Assembly (NCBI RefSeq): GCF_030345095.1
Contig: NZ_CP128360.1
Span: 3,410,001 to 3,474,000 of the forward strand
Length of the DNA stretch: 64,000 bases
Origin: Solwaraspora sp. WMMA2056
Lineage (GTDB): Bacteria > Actinomycetota > Actinomycetes > Mycobacteriales > Micromonosporaceae
Direction of reading: 5' to 3'
Shown: positions 9,601-16,178 of the stretch, in pieces
How positions within the stretch are numbered: position 1 is the stretch's first letter
Layout: each line of letters starts with the position of its first letter
Made by a program: the position numbers and the translations under genes
The notes under the pieces: model-generated
Told to the model about the DNA's origin: nothing
What the model saw: only the letters and a program-made list of their open reading frames with translations
The model's database searches: none

Positions 9601-11323
9601 GTCGAAGGCGACGTCGAAGGTGTCGAGCGCGACCCGCCGGGCGGTGTCGAGCGTGTCGAGTTACAGCAGCGCCGCCTACCAGAAGGCGAAGACCGTCACG
9701 AAGGCCGCCGCGAAGAAGGTGACCACGGTGGCGAAGAAGACCGTCAACCAGGTCAAGGCGAAGGCCGCCGCGGTCAAGACGAAGGTGAAGAAGACCTACG
9801 CCAAGGCCAAACAGGCGGTGAAGAAGAAGGTCAACCAGGCCAAGAAGTACGTGGCCCAGAAGGCCGCCAAGGCGAAACAGAAGGTGAAACAGACCGTCGC
9901 CAAGGTCAAACAGGCGGCGAAGAAGGTCGCCGCGAAGGCGACGCGGGTGGTGAAGAAGACCGTCAGTGTGGTGAAGGACGCGGCGAACGCCACCAAGAAG
10001 TGGGTGGTGGAGCACAAGGACACGATCCTGGAGGTCGCCGCGATCGCCGGTGCGGTCGTCGCCGGCCTGGCGTGTACGGCGGTGACCGCTGGTGTGGGTG
10101 CGGTGGCCTGCATGGTCGGCGCCGGTGCGTTGATCAACCTGGCGAAGGATGTGGCGCAGGGCGACATCCACTCCGTCGGTGACGCCCTCGGCTCCCTCAC
10201 CACCGGAGCGGTCATGGGATTGGCCGGTGGTGCGGGCGGGATGATCGCGGCGAAGATCGGCACGGCGGTCGCCGCGAAGGCAGGCTCCGGCATCACCGCC
10301 CGCCTCGCCGGCGACGCGGTCGAGAACGGCGTCTCCGACATCATCTCCCAGGCCGCCACCACCGGACGGGTGGATGTGAAAGCTGCCGCGCTCGGCATGG
10401 TCCCCGGACTCAACCTGATCGGCCGCAAGGGCGGCGGAGCAGGCCCGGCACGCGCTCCACCGGGACGCGGCGGAAGCACCGCCGGCCCATCCGCCTCAAG
10501 TGGTCGTGGCGGATCAGGACCGGGATGCCGTACGCACAGCTTCGCCCCCGACACCCGGGTGCTGATGGCCGACGGCACCACCCGCGCCATCGCCGACATC
10601 AACATCGGCGACCAGGTCGTGGCCACCGACCCGGTGTCCGGAACATCGCTACCGAAACCCGTCACCCAACTGCACCGCAACACCGACCGCGAACTCACCG
10701 ACGTCCAGGTCCGCACCAGCGACGGCACCTCCACGGTGGTGGAGACGACACCGAACCACCCCTTCTGGGACGAAGACCGGCAGGCATGGGTCGACGCCGG
10801 CGACCTCACACCCGGCACCCAGCTGCGGGTGGCCGGTCACGGCGAGGTCACAGTGGTGGCGGTCGAGACACGCCGGGACGAGCGGGAGATGCGCGACCTG
10901 ACAGTCGCCCACACCCACACGTACCATGTCATCGCAGGAGACCACCCCGTCCTCGTCCACAACAACAACGCGTCGTGTGATGTACCGACGCTCAAGGGCT
11001 ATGCACAGCAGATTCGCGAAGCGGGTGACCATCCTGCAGCAGTCAACCAACGTGTGATCGCTGTGGGGCAGGACGAGGCAGGTAATCTGGTCGCTGGATC
11101 TAGCAATGGATTTGACGCTGGACAGGCTGCTGCGGCGGATGCGTTGGGTATTCGCCGTGTACCGAGTCGTCGAGGCAGGCATGCGGAGGAGAACTTGATC
11201 GCCGATAACGATGGATCAATGTGGCCCCTAAAGCGGGTGGGAACGGATGCACGGACACCATGTGGTCCGGCTGAACACAACTGTGCTCGGCAACTGACGG
11301 ATCGCGGGATCGAACACGGATGA
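623..11323 (+). CDS. Secreted RHS/YD-repeat polymorphic toxin with LamG, HINT and deaminase-like C-terminus
   Basis: About 3,566 residues from the ATG at 623, chosen because gggagg precedes it and a Sec signal (RR..., LLLFGLTVAVPAGAVPA) begins there; an in-frame GTG at 512 only adds unlikely sequence. Order: signal 1-33; DNRLRE-like module ~363-543; RHS entry (NYTTSATDATVATV) ~660; LamG-like domains ~893-1130, ~1192-1408 and ~1933-2140; YD repeats ~1443-1926 and ~2150-2900; RHS core ending NRYQYGDGTPLTTIDPTG ~2983; Lys/Ala-rich histone-H1-like linker ~2983-3130; hydrophobic stretch ~3135-3176; HINT domain ~3302-3451 (Cys3302, TPNHPFW, closing VLVHNN); toxin ~3452-3566. The toxin carries H3520-A-E3522 and PC3547-x6-C3554, the layout of zinc-dependent nucleotide or nucleic-acid deaminases. 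Expected role: Sec-exported, surface-borne WapA-like contact toxin whose HINT domain releases the tip. Toxin activity is inferred from motifs. Confidence 0.88.
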   Translation: MRRAIGRASRRIAIVTLLLFGLTVAVPAGAVPADNWPVSWLWSWTATRPLWSAAAAALGAPAMAGPAPFTGDHHVPADATDADGGAGRAADQVAGTLPPYQPHDPAVPTTPTGVAEPGFDAATSRRDASEATARTDVYDNADGSTTVRTYSRPVNYRAGDGSWRPIDTGLVRRADGRLHMRANSLQVSVADATGDTDLGVLALPGGQRVAYELSGAADVDAEVDGNTATYRGILPHTDLELITFDAGLKETLILHSPQAQSTWTFPLNLTGLTPRLTAEGWVELVDSGGTPRAWFPRGFMEDSNVHPQSGAPAQSPDVDFAIVELPDGGQALQVTADRAWLDDPARVYPVRVDPTATTGTTGDVYVDSDTLTTNHNGDNLPVGTYDGGGVKARSFIHFDEFDDDGFLGKRITAANLKLYLTWTYSCTEHRAFNVHRVNQAWTVANLSTASHPGPDISAPIGSLTVTNNYPSCQNSDGVRSIGKWVTVPLNVATFNDWSTGGVNEGLALTASETDSDGWKRFTSANYGGGAYKPYVELTYTNNVAPQVNVRYPANNAVTPTLTPELLVRAKDPDNWPNKGFTYNYVVYDATGTTTVANSGWVASPSWRVPTGTLAWNKTYLYTVRVYDKAGYSAVYPAYAFTTGVPQPTLASNLSQNAGKGYDPGIGNYTTSATDATVATVGPSLTITRNYNSLDTRRTSAFGTGWSSLLDVRATAVPDAAGSVQSVLVTYPTGQDIAFGRNANGTFTAPSGRFATFTETRSGSTLIGYTLTDKDASVYTFGQSAGGGVFRLTAVTDANGRTLTIEYTNGLASRVVSAAGRSLWLTWSTPAGSAHPHVATVATDPAQPGIPASAETWQYGYGPDDTLVQVCPPTGPSACHGYQHTSISAYANTVLDTGPYSYWPLSEPSGASVARSAVLANAGIDNARYAAVNLGQPATRPGSTATVAAFDGTSSYLQLPGDLVADGQYQTVSMWFRTTAVNGVLFGYSAAPVTAGTTPTTYVPALYVGSDGKLRGQFWQGNAAAAITTAAPVNDGNWHHVALAGAGSTQTLYLDGVAQGSLGGIIMQLPDNADNIHVGAGFIGGNWPGHQNSGVSPAAASYFSGSISDVAFHNQALPAATVAALHTAGTRTHPVLSQVTRPSGGVTAQVTYQGSTGRVATVTDENGGVWTMGTPTVAGSADVYAASVLGAKPADYWRFGEVSATEAVNQVDGGVATFNQVTLGAAGPFAGATAASFNGSDSYVELPPERIVGTGPASVSMWFKMPTASTAGSILYSFQTNSITSGVAGGERIPALYVGADGKLRGKWCWCLGTNPPITTAGSVRDGSWHHVALTLSGSTQRMYLDGDLVGTLNLAGQATTAAHAYLGAGLTPGTWPSLSGSVSYFPGQIAEAAFFTSELSQAQVTAHYAASQQTAPVAITMISGVATAIPMPVSQIAVTGPTGETVSYSYDLVNGGRPVAQTDALGNVTKFGYDVGGYSSLVYDPRGVWSQTFQDVRGNTKQSVSCQDQSANKCSSVYYTYYPDATTTTLTPDARNDLLLTVRDGRSTSETDNTYRTSYAYDTRGNQTTITDPLGRVTTTGYTDGTSTPAYGGGIAPAGLPTRVTTPGGAVQTVEYYANGDLAQVTDPGGKVTRFTYDGLGRTLTETELSDTFPAGLTTTYTYDAAGRVATETAPAVTNRVTGAVHTARTTYGYDADGNVLTETTADLTGGDSPRTEQHTYNQYGQQVTSTTPGGTVTTLGYDAYGRVVTETDHDGGVTTNEYDAEGNLLTTTVVGFTGDPDDPQPATDVLISAKSYDPAGRLAAETDPMGWTTEYTYTDNGLIAEVVRTDGTSSFVVESNEYDAAGNLVREVSDDGATVVTHTFDAAGRQTSTTVDPDGLKRTTHYGYDADDNVVTERQTDAGGATVGFSETLYDPAGEVIADTEYPSTALTPVARWRLDETTGGRAADSAGNNPGTVADGTWTTGHGGAAGFNGTSSVIETDSPAIDTGRSFTVTGWLYLADNGALRKAISAPGDQQDAFDLTYDQPTNRWRFRTIGVDVTNPTSTTVRSTSTPAVNTWTHLAGVYDAAAGTMTLYVNGTAQGSSAVARPFTARGPLVIGAGKWNGLRDNYWPGEISDVQAYQKALTPAEVAAVHGGTAPAADAHVVRESYRVDDNGEVVAVTDANSHTTYVTYDEDGNAVKTTAPAAYAQSVDSPSPVLANAVSWVGYNTFGEVTDTLDPSGNWSVTSYDADGRAVGEQLPAYTPPGSTTPITPEITHSYDASGQLASVTDPFGETTEYTYDQLGRLTKVVTPNDGTTRYTYNLAGDLLSTTDPTGAVATSTYDYLGRQVTSTDVVRQTGTNHTTTYSYGPGGRLAQVTGPTGVTTAATYNAVGQPLAVTDGAGNITRYAYDGAGRAVRTTLPDDTYTTTSYDLTGRVLATAVHNAAGTQLSVETTGYDRAGNVVAATDARGTTATFEYDATGALTRHTQPISGSDEIVTTFGYDLSGNRTRFTDGRGNVFWTGYNPWHLPEKQIEPSTTAHPSAADRTFSVAYDAAGRPVTQYLPGGVTISSEYDEMGQLLRQEGAGAEATTVDRVFDYDLGGRMTEFSGGGGTNTISYDDRDLPLSISGPVGNSSFTYNAAGQLASRQDAAGTTSYGYDTAGRLASLTNPTAGVAMGYTYNALSQVSQITYGGTGNRRQFSFDAQHRLTGDTLKTSGGTQIAAIGYGWDANDNLVSKTTTGFGGAAVTNTYSYDLADRLTSWNNGSATVVYAYDKSGNRVQNGSKLFSYDQRNRLLTADGTAYTYTARGTLATAGTVTTTTDAFGQVHSQQPAGGGPARTYDYDALGRAVRPGFAYTGAGNHLAADDGASYVRGPSGEVVAGTAGGTQRLMWTDLHTDVVGQFTATGASLSGAATYDPLGKVVASTGVIGSLGFQSEWTDAVTSRVNMHARWYNTDTGQFDTRDTASNGPVPDSIAANRYQYGDGTPLTTIDPTGHWGNPFKAAAKAVSKATSKVSSATRRAVSSVSSYSSAAYQKAKTVTKAAAKKVTTVAKKTVNQVKAKAAAVKTKVKKTYAKAKQAVKKKVNQAKKYVAQKAAKAKQKVKQTVAKVKQAAKKVAAKATRVVKKTVSVVKDAANATKKWVVEHKDTILEVAAIAGAVVAGLACTAVTAGVGAVACMVGAGALINLAKDVAQGDIHSVGDALGSLTTGAVMGLAGGAGGMIAAKIGTAVAAKAGSGITARLAGDAVENGVSDIISQAATTGRVDVKAAALGMVPGLNLIGRKGGGAGPARAPPGRGGSTAGPSASSGRGGSGPGCRTHSFAPDTRVLMADGTTRAIADINIGDQVVATDPVSGTSLPKPVTQLHRNTDRELTDVQVRTSDGTSTVVETTPNHPFWDEDRQAWVDAGDLTPGTQLRVAGHGEVTVVAVETRRDEREMRDLTVAHTHTYHVIAGDHPVLVHNNNASCDVPTLKGYAQQIREAGDHPAAVNQRVIAVGQDEAGNLVAGSSNGFDAGQAAAADALGIRRVPSRRGRHAEENLIADNDGSMWPLKRVGTDARTPCGPAEHNCARQLTDRGIEHG

Positions 11324-11940
11324 CAATCTTTAACGAAGGCGGCCTGCGCGCCGAGATCAAGTGCTTGGCCGATGAGGTCTCGACCTTGCCGTCACGTGGA
11401 AAGGCTACCGTCTTTGCGGTTTGCGGGAGGGGGCTGGCACCCCTATTGGATCTCGTTGAAACACGTACATATGGCCAGTGGGTTTTCCCTGAGGCGCAAG
11501 CTGCGATCGCCAAGGTAGAGGAATACGTTCTGGGTTTATCGGCAGGTCAAGATCATGCGGCATTGAGGGGGCGGTTGATGGAATCAGTACCGCATGGACA
11601 TGACCTTGACTCTCCGTGGAGCACGTATGCGCAAGCCGCACTAACCTGTATTGACGCTGGACTTGCTGCCTCTTCGGTTGTTGATTCATGCAAGGGTATA
11701 TGGATCCAGTATTCGCTTGATCCTCTGGTGAGCTCGTTGCAGTACCGAGATGAGGATATTCTGATTTCCCGAGGGGAAGTTGTCTGGGAACGGGAAATTC
11801 TAGCGGACAATTCAATAAAAAGCGTTTTTAGATTTTTGCGTAAAGTTGTTCTTAGCGTTCAGCGTGAAGTGCCTCTTCCTGAAGTTCGATATAGCGAGTT
11901 GACGGAAGAGGCGGTCGTGCTGATCCCTGCGATCCACTGA
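11320..11940 (+). CDS. Candidate immunity protein for the RHS deaminase-like toxin
   Basis: This 206-residue protein starts at an ATG that overlaps the RHS stop (ATGA, 11320-11323), so its translation is probably coupled to that of the toxin. It has no signal peptide or membrane segment, as expected for a cytoplasmic antitoxin. Features include the hydrophobic start KATVFAVCGRGLAPLLDLVE and a later STYAQAALTCIDAGLA helix, loosely reminiscent of DUF416/Imm5-type helical immunity proteins; this resemblance is weak. Base composition matches the AT-richer toxin tip and not the RHS body, supporting transfer as one cassette. Assignment as the cognate immunity gene rests on position and composition, with no recognised catalytic motif. 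Confidence 0.6.
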   Translation: MTIFNEGGLRAEIKCLADEVSTLPSRGKATVFAVCGRGLAPLLDLVETRTYGQWVFPEAQAAIAKVEEYVLGLSAGQDHAALRGRLMESVPHGHDLDSPWSTYAQAALTCIDAGLAASSVVDSCKGIWIQYSLDPLVSSLQYRDEDILISRGEVVWEREILADNSIKSVFRFLRKVVLSVQREVPLPEVRYSELTEEAVVLIPAIH

Positions 11941-12168
11941 TCCAAACTTGGTCGTTCTGTGTTAAGTGGTCCCAGGTTTTGTGGGTGAGCAATGGTAACG
12001 GTTCTTGGCTGGTGTGGGTGGGGTGCGGGTCAGGCGACGCAGAAACCGGAGCGCCGAGGTGCGGCGTCGATGGGGTAGTGCTGGATCGCGTAGGGGCAGG
12101 TTATTGGCACCCTGCCAGTCATGCAGTCGCCTTCTTTCGGTGCCGGGCATCAGATCGAGAGGTGCGCC
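11941..12168 (-). other. Spacer, possible relic of a mobile-element coding end
   Basis: This 228-bp spacer has no convincing gene. The minus strand has an open stretch (11962-12150) of basic composition, ending NRYHCSPTKPGTT, that could be the decayed 3' end of a transposase, but no family motif is visible. It separates the immunity gene from a second AT-richer small gene, a position where displaced toxin/immunity cassettes are often joined by recombination. Confidence 0.2.
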
Positions 12169-12882
12169 ATGAGCGCGATGTTAAGCGCTTACATTGTTGA
12201 CTCGCCTGCGGGGCTCTCTGGGCGCGCGGTCCGTTTTCTTCGGGCGTTGTCGCGACGGGTTGACTTTGAAAGAGGGTTGACCGGAGAGATTCTTCGGCGA
12301 GAAATTGTGAAGATCTATGGCGACTCGAATGACGCGATAGTGGATCTGTTGGATCGCTTGCAGGCGCGCTATGGCGGCCTCTCCTATGCAAGTGGCTTTT
12401 TCCAGTCTGATGTCATTTTTGCCCCATCTTGTGACCCTGGAGACGTGTATGAGGAGCTGGAGATATCGTACGCGGTAGAAACGGGAAGCCCGGTTGGTGC
12501 TTCCGTCAAGATCGATGGAGCGGTCGAGGTTGGTTTGGATTATTCTGGGGTGAGGGAGTTCGGTGGCCTTGACCGTCTGATTGAATGTGATGCGATGTTC
12601 TCGGTTGCTGATGCGCTAGGTCTCGAGGGTCAACTCTATTTGAATAGCGGAACTGCGCTGATGGTTATAGAGATGCTCCGCGCCGAAGAAGTGCTGGGAC
12701 TGGAGTTTGTGTCGGAGGCTTCCGGGCTTCATTCCTACTGGCTCGCTGGTGATTCGGCGATGGTCTACGCAACAGATGTATGGAATCTATTGAACGGCGG
12801 AGTTCCTTCGTTCGTGAAATTTTGGGCGACGGGCGAAGATGTTCGTGAAAGAATTGCGAGTCTAATTGCTCAAGTTCGATAA
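12169..12882 (+). CDS. Hypothetical protein, possible orphan immunity protein
   Basis: This 237-residue cytoplasmic protein is read from ATG 12169, which has gagagg about 8 bases upstream; an in-frame ATG at 12121 is less likely. The sequence begins MSAMLSAYIVDSPAGLSGRA and contains DLLDRLQARYGGLSYASGFF, a segment resembling the region around the conserved Tyr-Gly-Gly of SUKH/SMI1-like immunity proteins. That similarity is suggestive only. Its AT-richer composition and its place behind the toxin/immunity pair fit an accumulated orphan immunity gene, as commonly found downstream of RHS toxins. I cannot identify a family with confidence. Confidence 0.5.
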   Translation: MSAMLSAYIVDSPAGLSGRAVRFLRALSRRVDFERGLTGEILRREIVKIYGDSNDAIVDLLDRLQARYGGLSYASGFFQSDVIFAPSCDPGDVYEELEISYAVETGSPVGASVKIDGAVEVGLDYSGVREFGGLDRLIECDAMFSVADALGLEGQLYLNSGTALMVIEMLRAEEVLGLEFVSEASGLHSYWLAGDSAMVYATDVWNLLNGGVPSFVKFWATGEDVRERIASLIAQVR

Positions 12883-12951
12883 ATTTTGCCATTCAATGTA
12901 TTGCTTCGTATCAAAGTGCTGGTGCGATGGCGTCCGGTCTCATGGTGAATC

Positions 12952-13508
12952 TCATCCAGTGTCGAGTTTGAGTCGGCGGCCGGGTTCGTAAGGCTGGGCA
13001 GGGCGTTGGAAGCAGGCTCCGCTGACGCGGGTGGAGATGGTGCGGACGTGTCGGAATCCCTGTCGACGGTAGTAGTTGTGTAGTCGTGGGTTTGTGGTCC
13101 ATGCGTCGAGGCGTAGCCAGGTGAGGCTGGCGTCGTATGCTCTGCCGGCGGCCCAGTCGAGGAGTTCGGTGCCGATGCCATCGCCGGCACGATCAAGTGG
13201 GAGCATCATTTTCGCGGCGTAGAGGGCGTCAGCCGGGTCGTCCTCGGGGTACCAGAGGGCTTCGGGGTCGCGGTCCGGTTTCCAGAGCCTGTCGACGTCA
13301 ACGTAGGCGGTGAGGGTGATGGTCGCGGCCGGGGTTTACCATCGAAGACCATCCAGGTTTGCCCGGCGGACACGGTCGCGGCGACGGCGGACCGGGGTAG
13401 TGGGATCGACCACTGGTCTTCTGCCCGGGCTGCGAGCTACGCCTCCCGTTCGCGTCGCCAGCTCATGATGACGTCGACATCGCTGAGCTGTGCACGGCGG
13501 ATGATCAT
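12952..13508 (-). pseudogene. GNAT acetyltransferase pseudogene (nonsense plus frameshift)
   Basis: The reading frame starts at ATG 13508 with MIIRRAQLSDVDVIMSW, a typical GNAT N-terminus, then meets TAG at 13437-13439 where Trp (TGG) would fit. The same frame continues for another 33 codons (AEDQWSIPLPRSAVAA..TWMVFDG). At about 13330-13340 the coding frame shifts by one base, and from there the normal continuation (AATITLTAYVDVDRLW) runs to the end. The C-terminal part still shows acetyl-CoA-binding features (DGIGTELLDWAA) and the NPRLHNYYRRQGF motif near the C-terminus. Two independent lesions mean no functional enzyme is expected unless sequencing errors explain both. Neighbours are the AT-richer cassette and the DUF397/XRE pair. 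Confidence 0.75.
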
Positions 13509-13600
13509 TGGCGACGCTGACGCGTACGGGCTGGCCGGTGGTGCAGCTGGCTCGCCGGCACGGTGTCTGCCACTGCGGGTAGTCCGTCCGCAGTTCGCGG

Positions 13601-13831
13601 TCAGAGTTGGCGGAACTCGCCCTTTTCTGCGCCGTCCAGGAAGCAGTCCCACTCCTCGGGGGTGAAGACGAGGACGGGGCCGTCCGGGTTTTTGGAGTCG
13701 CGGAGCGCGTACGCCTGACCCAGGTTGGCGACCTCGACGCAGCCACCGTTCGCGGATGACTTCCTGCTCTTGCGCCAGACGGCAGTGCTGAGGTCGAGGT
13801 CGGGGGTCACGTGCTGCTCCTCGTCGGTCAA
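13601..13831 (-). CDS. DUF397 domain protein
   Basis: This 76-residue protein has the DUF397 hallmarks: TAVWRKSRKSSANGGCVEVA near the start, then ALRDSKNPDGPVLVFTPEEW. Its ATG overlaps the stop of the upstream XRE-type gene by 4 bases, so the two are translationally coupled. DUF397 proteins in actinomycetes are habitually paired with XRE/DUF5753 proteins. Some such pairs behave like toxin-antitoxin or sigma/anti-sigma-like regulatory pairs controlling development. No membrane segment or signal peptide is present. Family assignment is firm; molecular role is not known. Confidence 0.92.
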   Translation of the reverse strand: MTDEEQHVTPDLDLSTAVWRKSRKSSANGGCVEVANLGQAYALRDSKNPDGPVLVFTPEEWDCFLDGAEKGEFRQL

Positions 13832-14685
13832 CCCGTGGCGCGGGTCAGGGCGGTGATCAGCTTGGCGCTCTCGGGCGGGCTGAGCGCGGCGGCCGTGATG
13901 TGGTTGTACGCCAGGTTACACCGGCGCAGGTCCGCGTCACGTTCAAGATAGAGGCCGCCGGCCTGGCCTTCCACGTAGACGACCGGTGAGTGGATGTCCT
14001 CCTCGAAGTCGAAGATCGTGAACGCGCCGAGCTCACCGGGATAGCTGCCGTGGCTGTACGGGACGACCTGGAGAGTTAGCCACGGAGCATCCTTGACGGT
14101 GTCGAGGATGTGGGTGAGCTGGGCGCGCATCACGTCGGTGCCGCCGACCCGGCGGTGCAGGACCGCCTCGTCGAGGATGATCCAGGTCTGCGGCGGGTCC
14201 GCGAAGAGCCGTTCCTGGCGGGCGCGGCGGATCTGCACCTGCCGTTCAACTTCCTCAGCGGGCGCGTTCGGCAGATGCGTCGAGACGATGGCGCGGGTGT
14301 AGTCCTCGGTCTGCAGGAGCCCGTGAACCATCAGCGGCTCGAAGACGCGGATGCTGGTCGCCGAGGACTCCAGGCTGAGGAAGGTTGCGAACTGCTGGGG
14401 CACCATGCCGAACTTGGACCACCAGCCGCGCTCCTTGCCGCGCTTCTGCAGCTCGATCATGTCGTTGCGGGCGGTCTCGTCGGTGACGCCGTACATGTCG
14501 AGCATGACCAGCAGTTCGGCGCGGTTGGTGCCGACGTAGCCGGCCTCGACCTTCTTGATCTTCGACTCGGAGCAGCCGAGTTTGTCGGCGACGGTCGCCT
14601 CGGTGAGGTTTGCGGCGCGGCGCAGGCGGGTGAGCTCCTCGCCGAGCTGCCAGCGCGGGATGGTTGGACCGACGACCTTGGGCAC
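13828..14685 (-). CDS. XRE-family regulator with DUF5753 (Scr1-type)
   Basis: An N-terminal XRE helix-turn-helix (LGEELTRLRRAANLTEATVA, then KLGCSESKIKKVEAG) is followed by a DUF5753 domain: SATSIRVFEPLMVHGLLQTE, then RQVQIRRARQERLF, then TLQVVPYSHGSYPGELGAF. I chose the GTG at 14685, giving about 285 residues, because ggaggc sits about 5 bases upstream and the family usually starts right before the helix-turn-helix. An in-frame ATG at 14733 would add 16 residues. It overlaps the DUF397 gene by 4 bases. Proteins of this type are DNA-binding regulators common in Streptomyces and Micromonosporaceae; their targets are usually their own operon, which is inferred here. Confidence 0.92.
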   Translation of the reverse strand: MPKVVGPTIPRWQLGEELTRLRRAANLTEATVADKLGCSESKIKKVEAGYVGTNRAELLVMLDMYGVTDETARNDMIELQKRGKERGWWSKFGMVPQQFATFLSLESSATSIRVFEPLMVHGLLQTEDYTRAIVSTHLPNAPAEEVERQVQIRRARQERLFADPPQTWIILDEAVLHRRVGGTDVMRAQLTHILDTVKDAPWLTLQVVPYSHGSYPGELGAFTIFDFEEDIHSPVVYVEGQAGGLYLERDADLRRCNLAYNHITAAALSPPESAKLITALTRATG

Positions 14686-14816
14686 GTCTGCCTCCACAGT
14701 GGGGGTGAGGTGGATTCCGCCATCTTGGACCATCCATGCCTGTCAGCGCAACCAGACTAGCGTGGTCCAGCTTGATCATTACGGCCGACAGGCCGAGATG
14801 GTCTCAAGATTTTTCC

Positions 14817-14891
14817 ATGGAAGAATTGACTGACCAGATTCGGCGTGCCACTGTCGATCCAAGCGAGTTACTAGATCGCGACGATCTGTGA
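14817..14891 (+). CDS. 24-residue micro-ORF, unknown
   Basis: ATG 14817 to TGA 14889-14891 would encode a charged peptide, MEELTDQIRRATVDPSELLD and four more residues. It lies in the 279-bp spacer between the XRE regulator and the zinc-ribbon gene. There is no strong ribosome-binding site, and it could be the remnant N-terminus of a lost gene. Low confidence that it is expressed. Confidence 0.15.
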   Translation: MEELTDQIRRATVDPSELLDRDDL

Positions 14892-14964
14892 TCTTCAGTC
14901 CTCTGTGCCGGTGGTGCCCGTTCCGTCGCCGGTCAACTTTCGTGCACCCTGTAGGAGTCCCGCG

Positions 14965-15327
14965 ATGCCTCCGTTGCGCCTTGAGCTGCCTGAAGACGAC
15001 CCAACAGACCGGAAATCCGAGCACGGCGACACGTCCGACCAATGGCCGCTGCGTGGGGTCCTGATGTGCGCGGCGTGTGGGCGGCGGCTGGAGCCGTTGT
15101 GGACCGCTGACGGTGGTCGGGCGTACCGGGGGCCGTGTGGTTGTCGGCTGCGACCGGTCGACGCCAACCGGATCGAGCGGCTCGTCGGCCTGTCCATCGC
15201 CCGCCGCCGCCCCGACCTGGCCGTCGCCGCGACGCCGCGTACCCAGGCTGAGGTGATCGGCGACGCCGTCGATCAGGTGTACGTCGGTGCTGACGCCGAC
15301 GAGGTGCTGATCGTCTGGCGCACCTGA
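14965..15327 (+). CDS. Small zinc-ribbon protein (recombinase beta-ribbon-like)
   Basis: About 120 residues from ATG 14965, which is preceded by taggag 8 bases upstream; an upstream GTG at 14905 lacks such a site. The core is WPLRGVLMCAACGRRLEPLW, then YRGPCGCRL, giving C-x2-C and C-x-C zinc ligands. This resembles the zinc beta-ribbon of large serine recombinases, but the catalytic and helix domains are absent. A short arginine-rich helix and a DAVDQVYVGADADEVLIVWR strand follow, again like the C-terminal part of a recombinase ribbon region. It may be a recombinase-derived stand-alone protein or a relic. No function can be stated. Confidence 0.6.
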   Translation: MPPLRLELPEDDPTDRKSEHGDTSDQWPLRGVLMCAACGRRLEPLWTADGGRAYRGPCGCRLRPVDANRIERLVGLSIARRRPDLAVAATPRTQAEVIGDAVDQVYVGADADEVLIVWRT

Positions 15328-15416
15328 GCCGCCCCACCCGCCCCACGCGATCCCGGCCGACGCGACCCCACCCACGGACCAGCCCCACCCTGTCACTGCG
15401 CCGACGAGGAGCCACC

Positions 15417-16055
15417 ATGCCCACGTACCCGCTGGCTGACGACCTGTTCCGGATGGCCCACCACCGGCTCCACGGCCGAACACTGCTGCACCCCCGGGCA
15501 CTGCGCCACGGCCTGGCCGCCGCCCTGCTCGCCGAACTGTTCTACCCACAGTGGATCACCGTCCGGCACGGCCGGGTCGCCGTCGGGGCGAGGATCGTCC
15601 CACCGGACGATCTGGTGCACGGCCTGCTCGCCCAGATCAGCGCCGCACCGACCCCGCAACCGGTGCGGACCTGGGTGGAAGTGCTCAGCGACACCGCCGT
15701 ACGGCAGGTCACCACCCGGCTGGCCCGCGCCGGCCACGTACGCCGGGAAGTGACCCGCCGGCGCCTCGTCGGCCGCGACGAACGGTGGGTGCCGACGGAC
15801 ATGAACACCGCCGCCTGGCCGACCGCCCGGCTGGCCACCGCACTACGCGCCCGGCGGCGTCTCGACGTCACCGACCAGGGCCTCGCCGCTCTCGCCTGGG
15901 CCTGCGGCCTCGACCGGCACCTCCTCGACGGCGCACCGCCGCACGCCTACGACGACCTGCGCCGCCTGGTCGACCACGGCTGGCCGCCGATCGCCGACCT
16001 GGCCCGGCAGACCCGCGCGGCGCTCGGCCGCACCGTCGCCGCCCACCGGGGCTGA
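15417..16055 (+). CDS. GPP34 (GOLPH3/Vps74-like) family protein
   Basis: This 212-residue protein opens LADDLFRMAHHRLHGRTLLH and continues GLAAALLAELFYPQWITVRH, the signature of the actinobacterial GPP34 family related to eukaryotic GOLPH3/Vps74 phosphoinositide-binding proteins. No signal peptide or membrane segment is visible. Start ATG 15417 has gaggag close upstream. In actinomycetes these proteins are numerous and of unknown role; eukaryotic relatives bind PI4P and retain glycosyltransferases in the Golgi. The next genes are a tiny membrane protein and a two-TM protein. Family call is good; biological role is unknown. Confidence 0.85.
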   Translation: MPTYPLADDLFRMAHHRLHGRTLLHPRALRHGLAAALLAELFYPQWITVRHGRVAVGARIVPPDDLVHGLLAQISAAPTPQPVRTWVEVLSDTAVRQVTTRLARAGHVRREVTRRRLVGRDERWVPTDMNTAAWPTARLATALRARRRLDVTDQGLAALAWACGLDRHLLDGAPPHAYDDLRRLVDHGWPPIADLARQTRAALGRTVAAHRG

Positions 16056-16178
16056 CCGACGCCGGCCCGGACGCCGCCCACCGAGCTGGGGTCGGGCCGA
16101 TGGCGGCAACCACCGGCCCGACCCCGTCCCACCACCGACGACAGAAGACGACGGAAGACGACAGAAGGGCAGACGACG

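Noticed and set aside
7217-10171. 984-codon antisense frame
   Set aside because: Same reason; it lies opposite the YD repeats and the Lys/Ala-rich linker.
11941-12168. Intact insertion sequence between the two possible immunity genes
   Set aside because: No terminal inverted repeats, target duplication or transposase catalytic motif; only a vague coding remnant.
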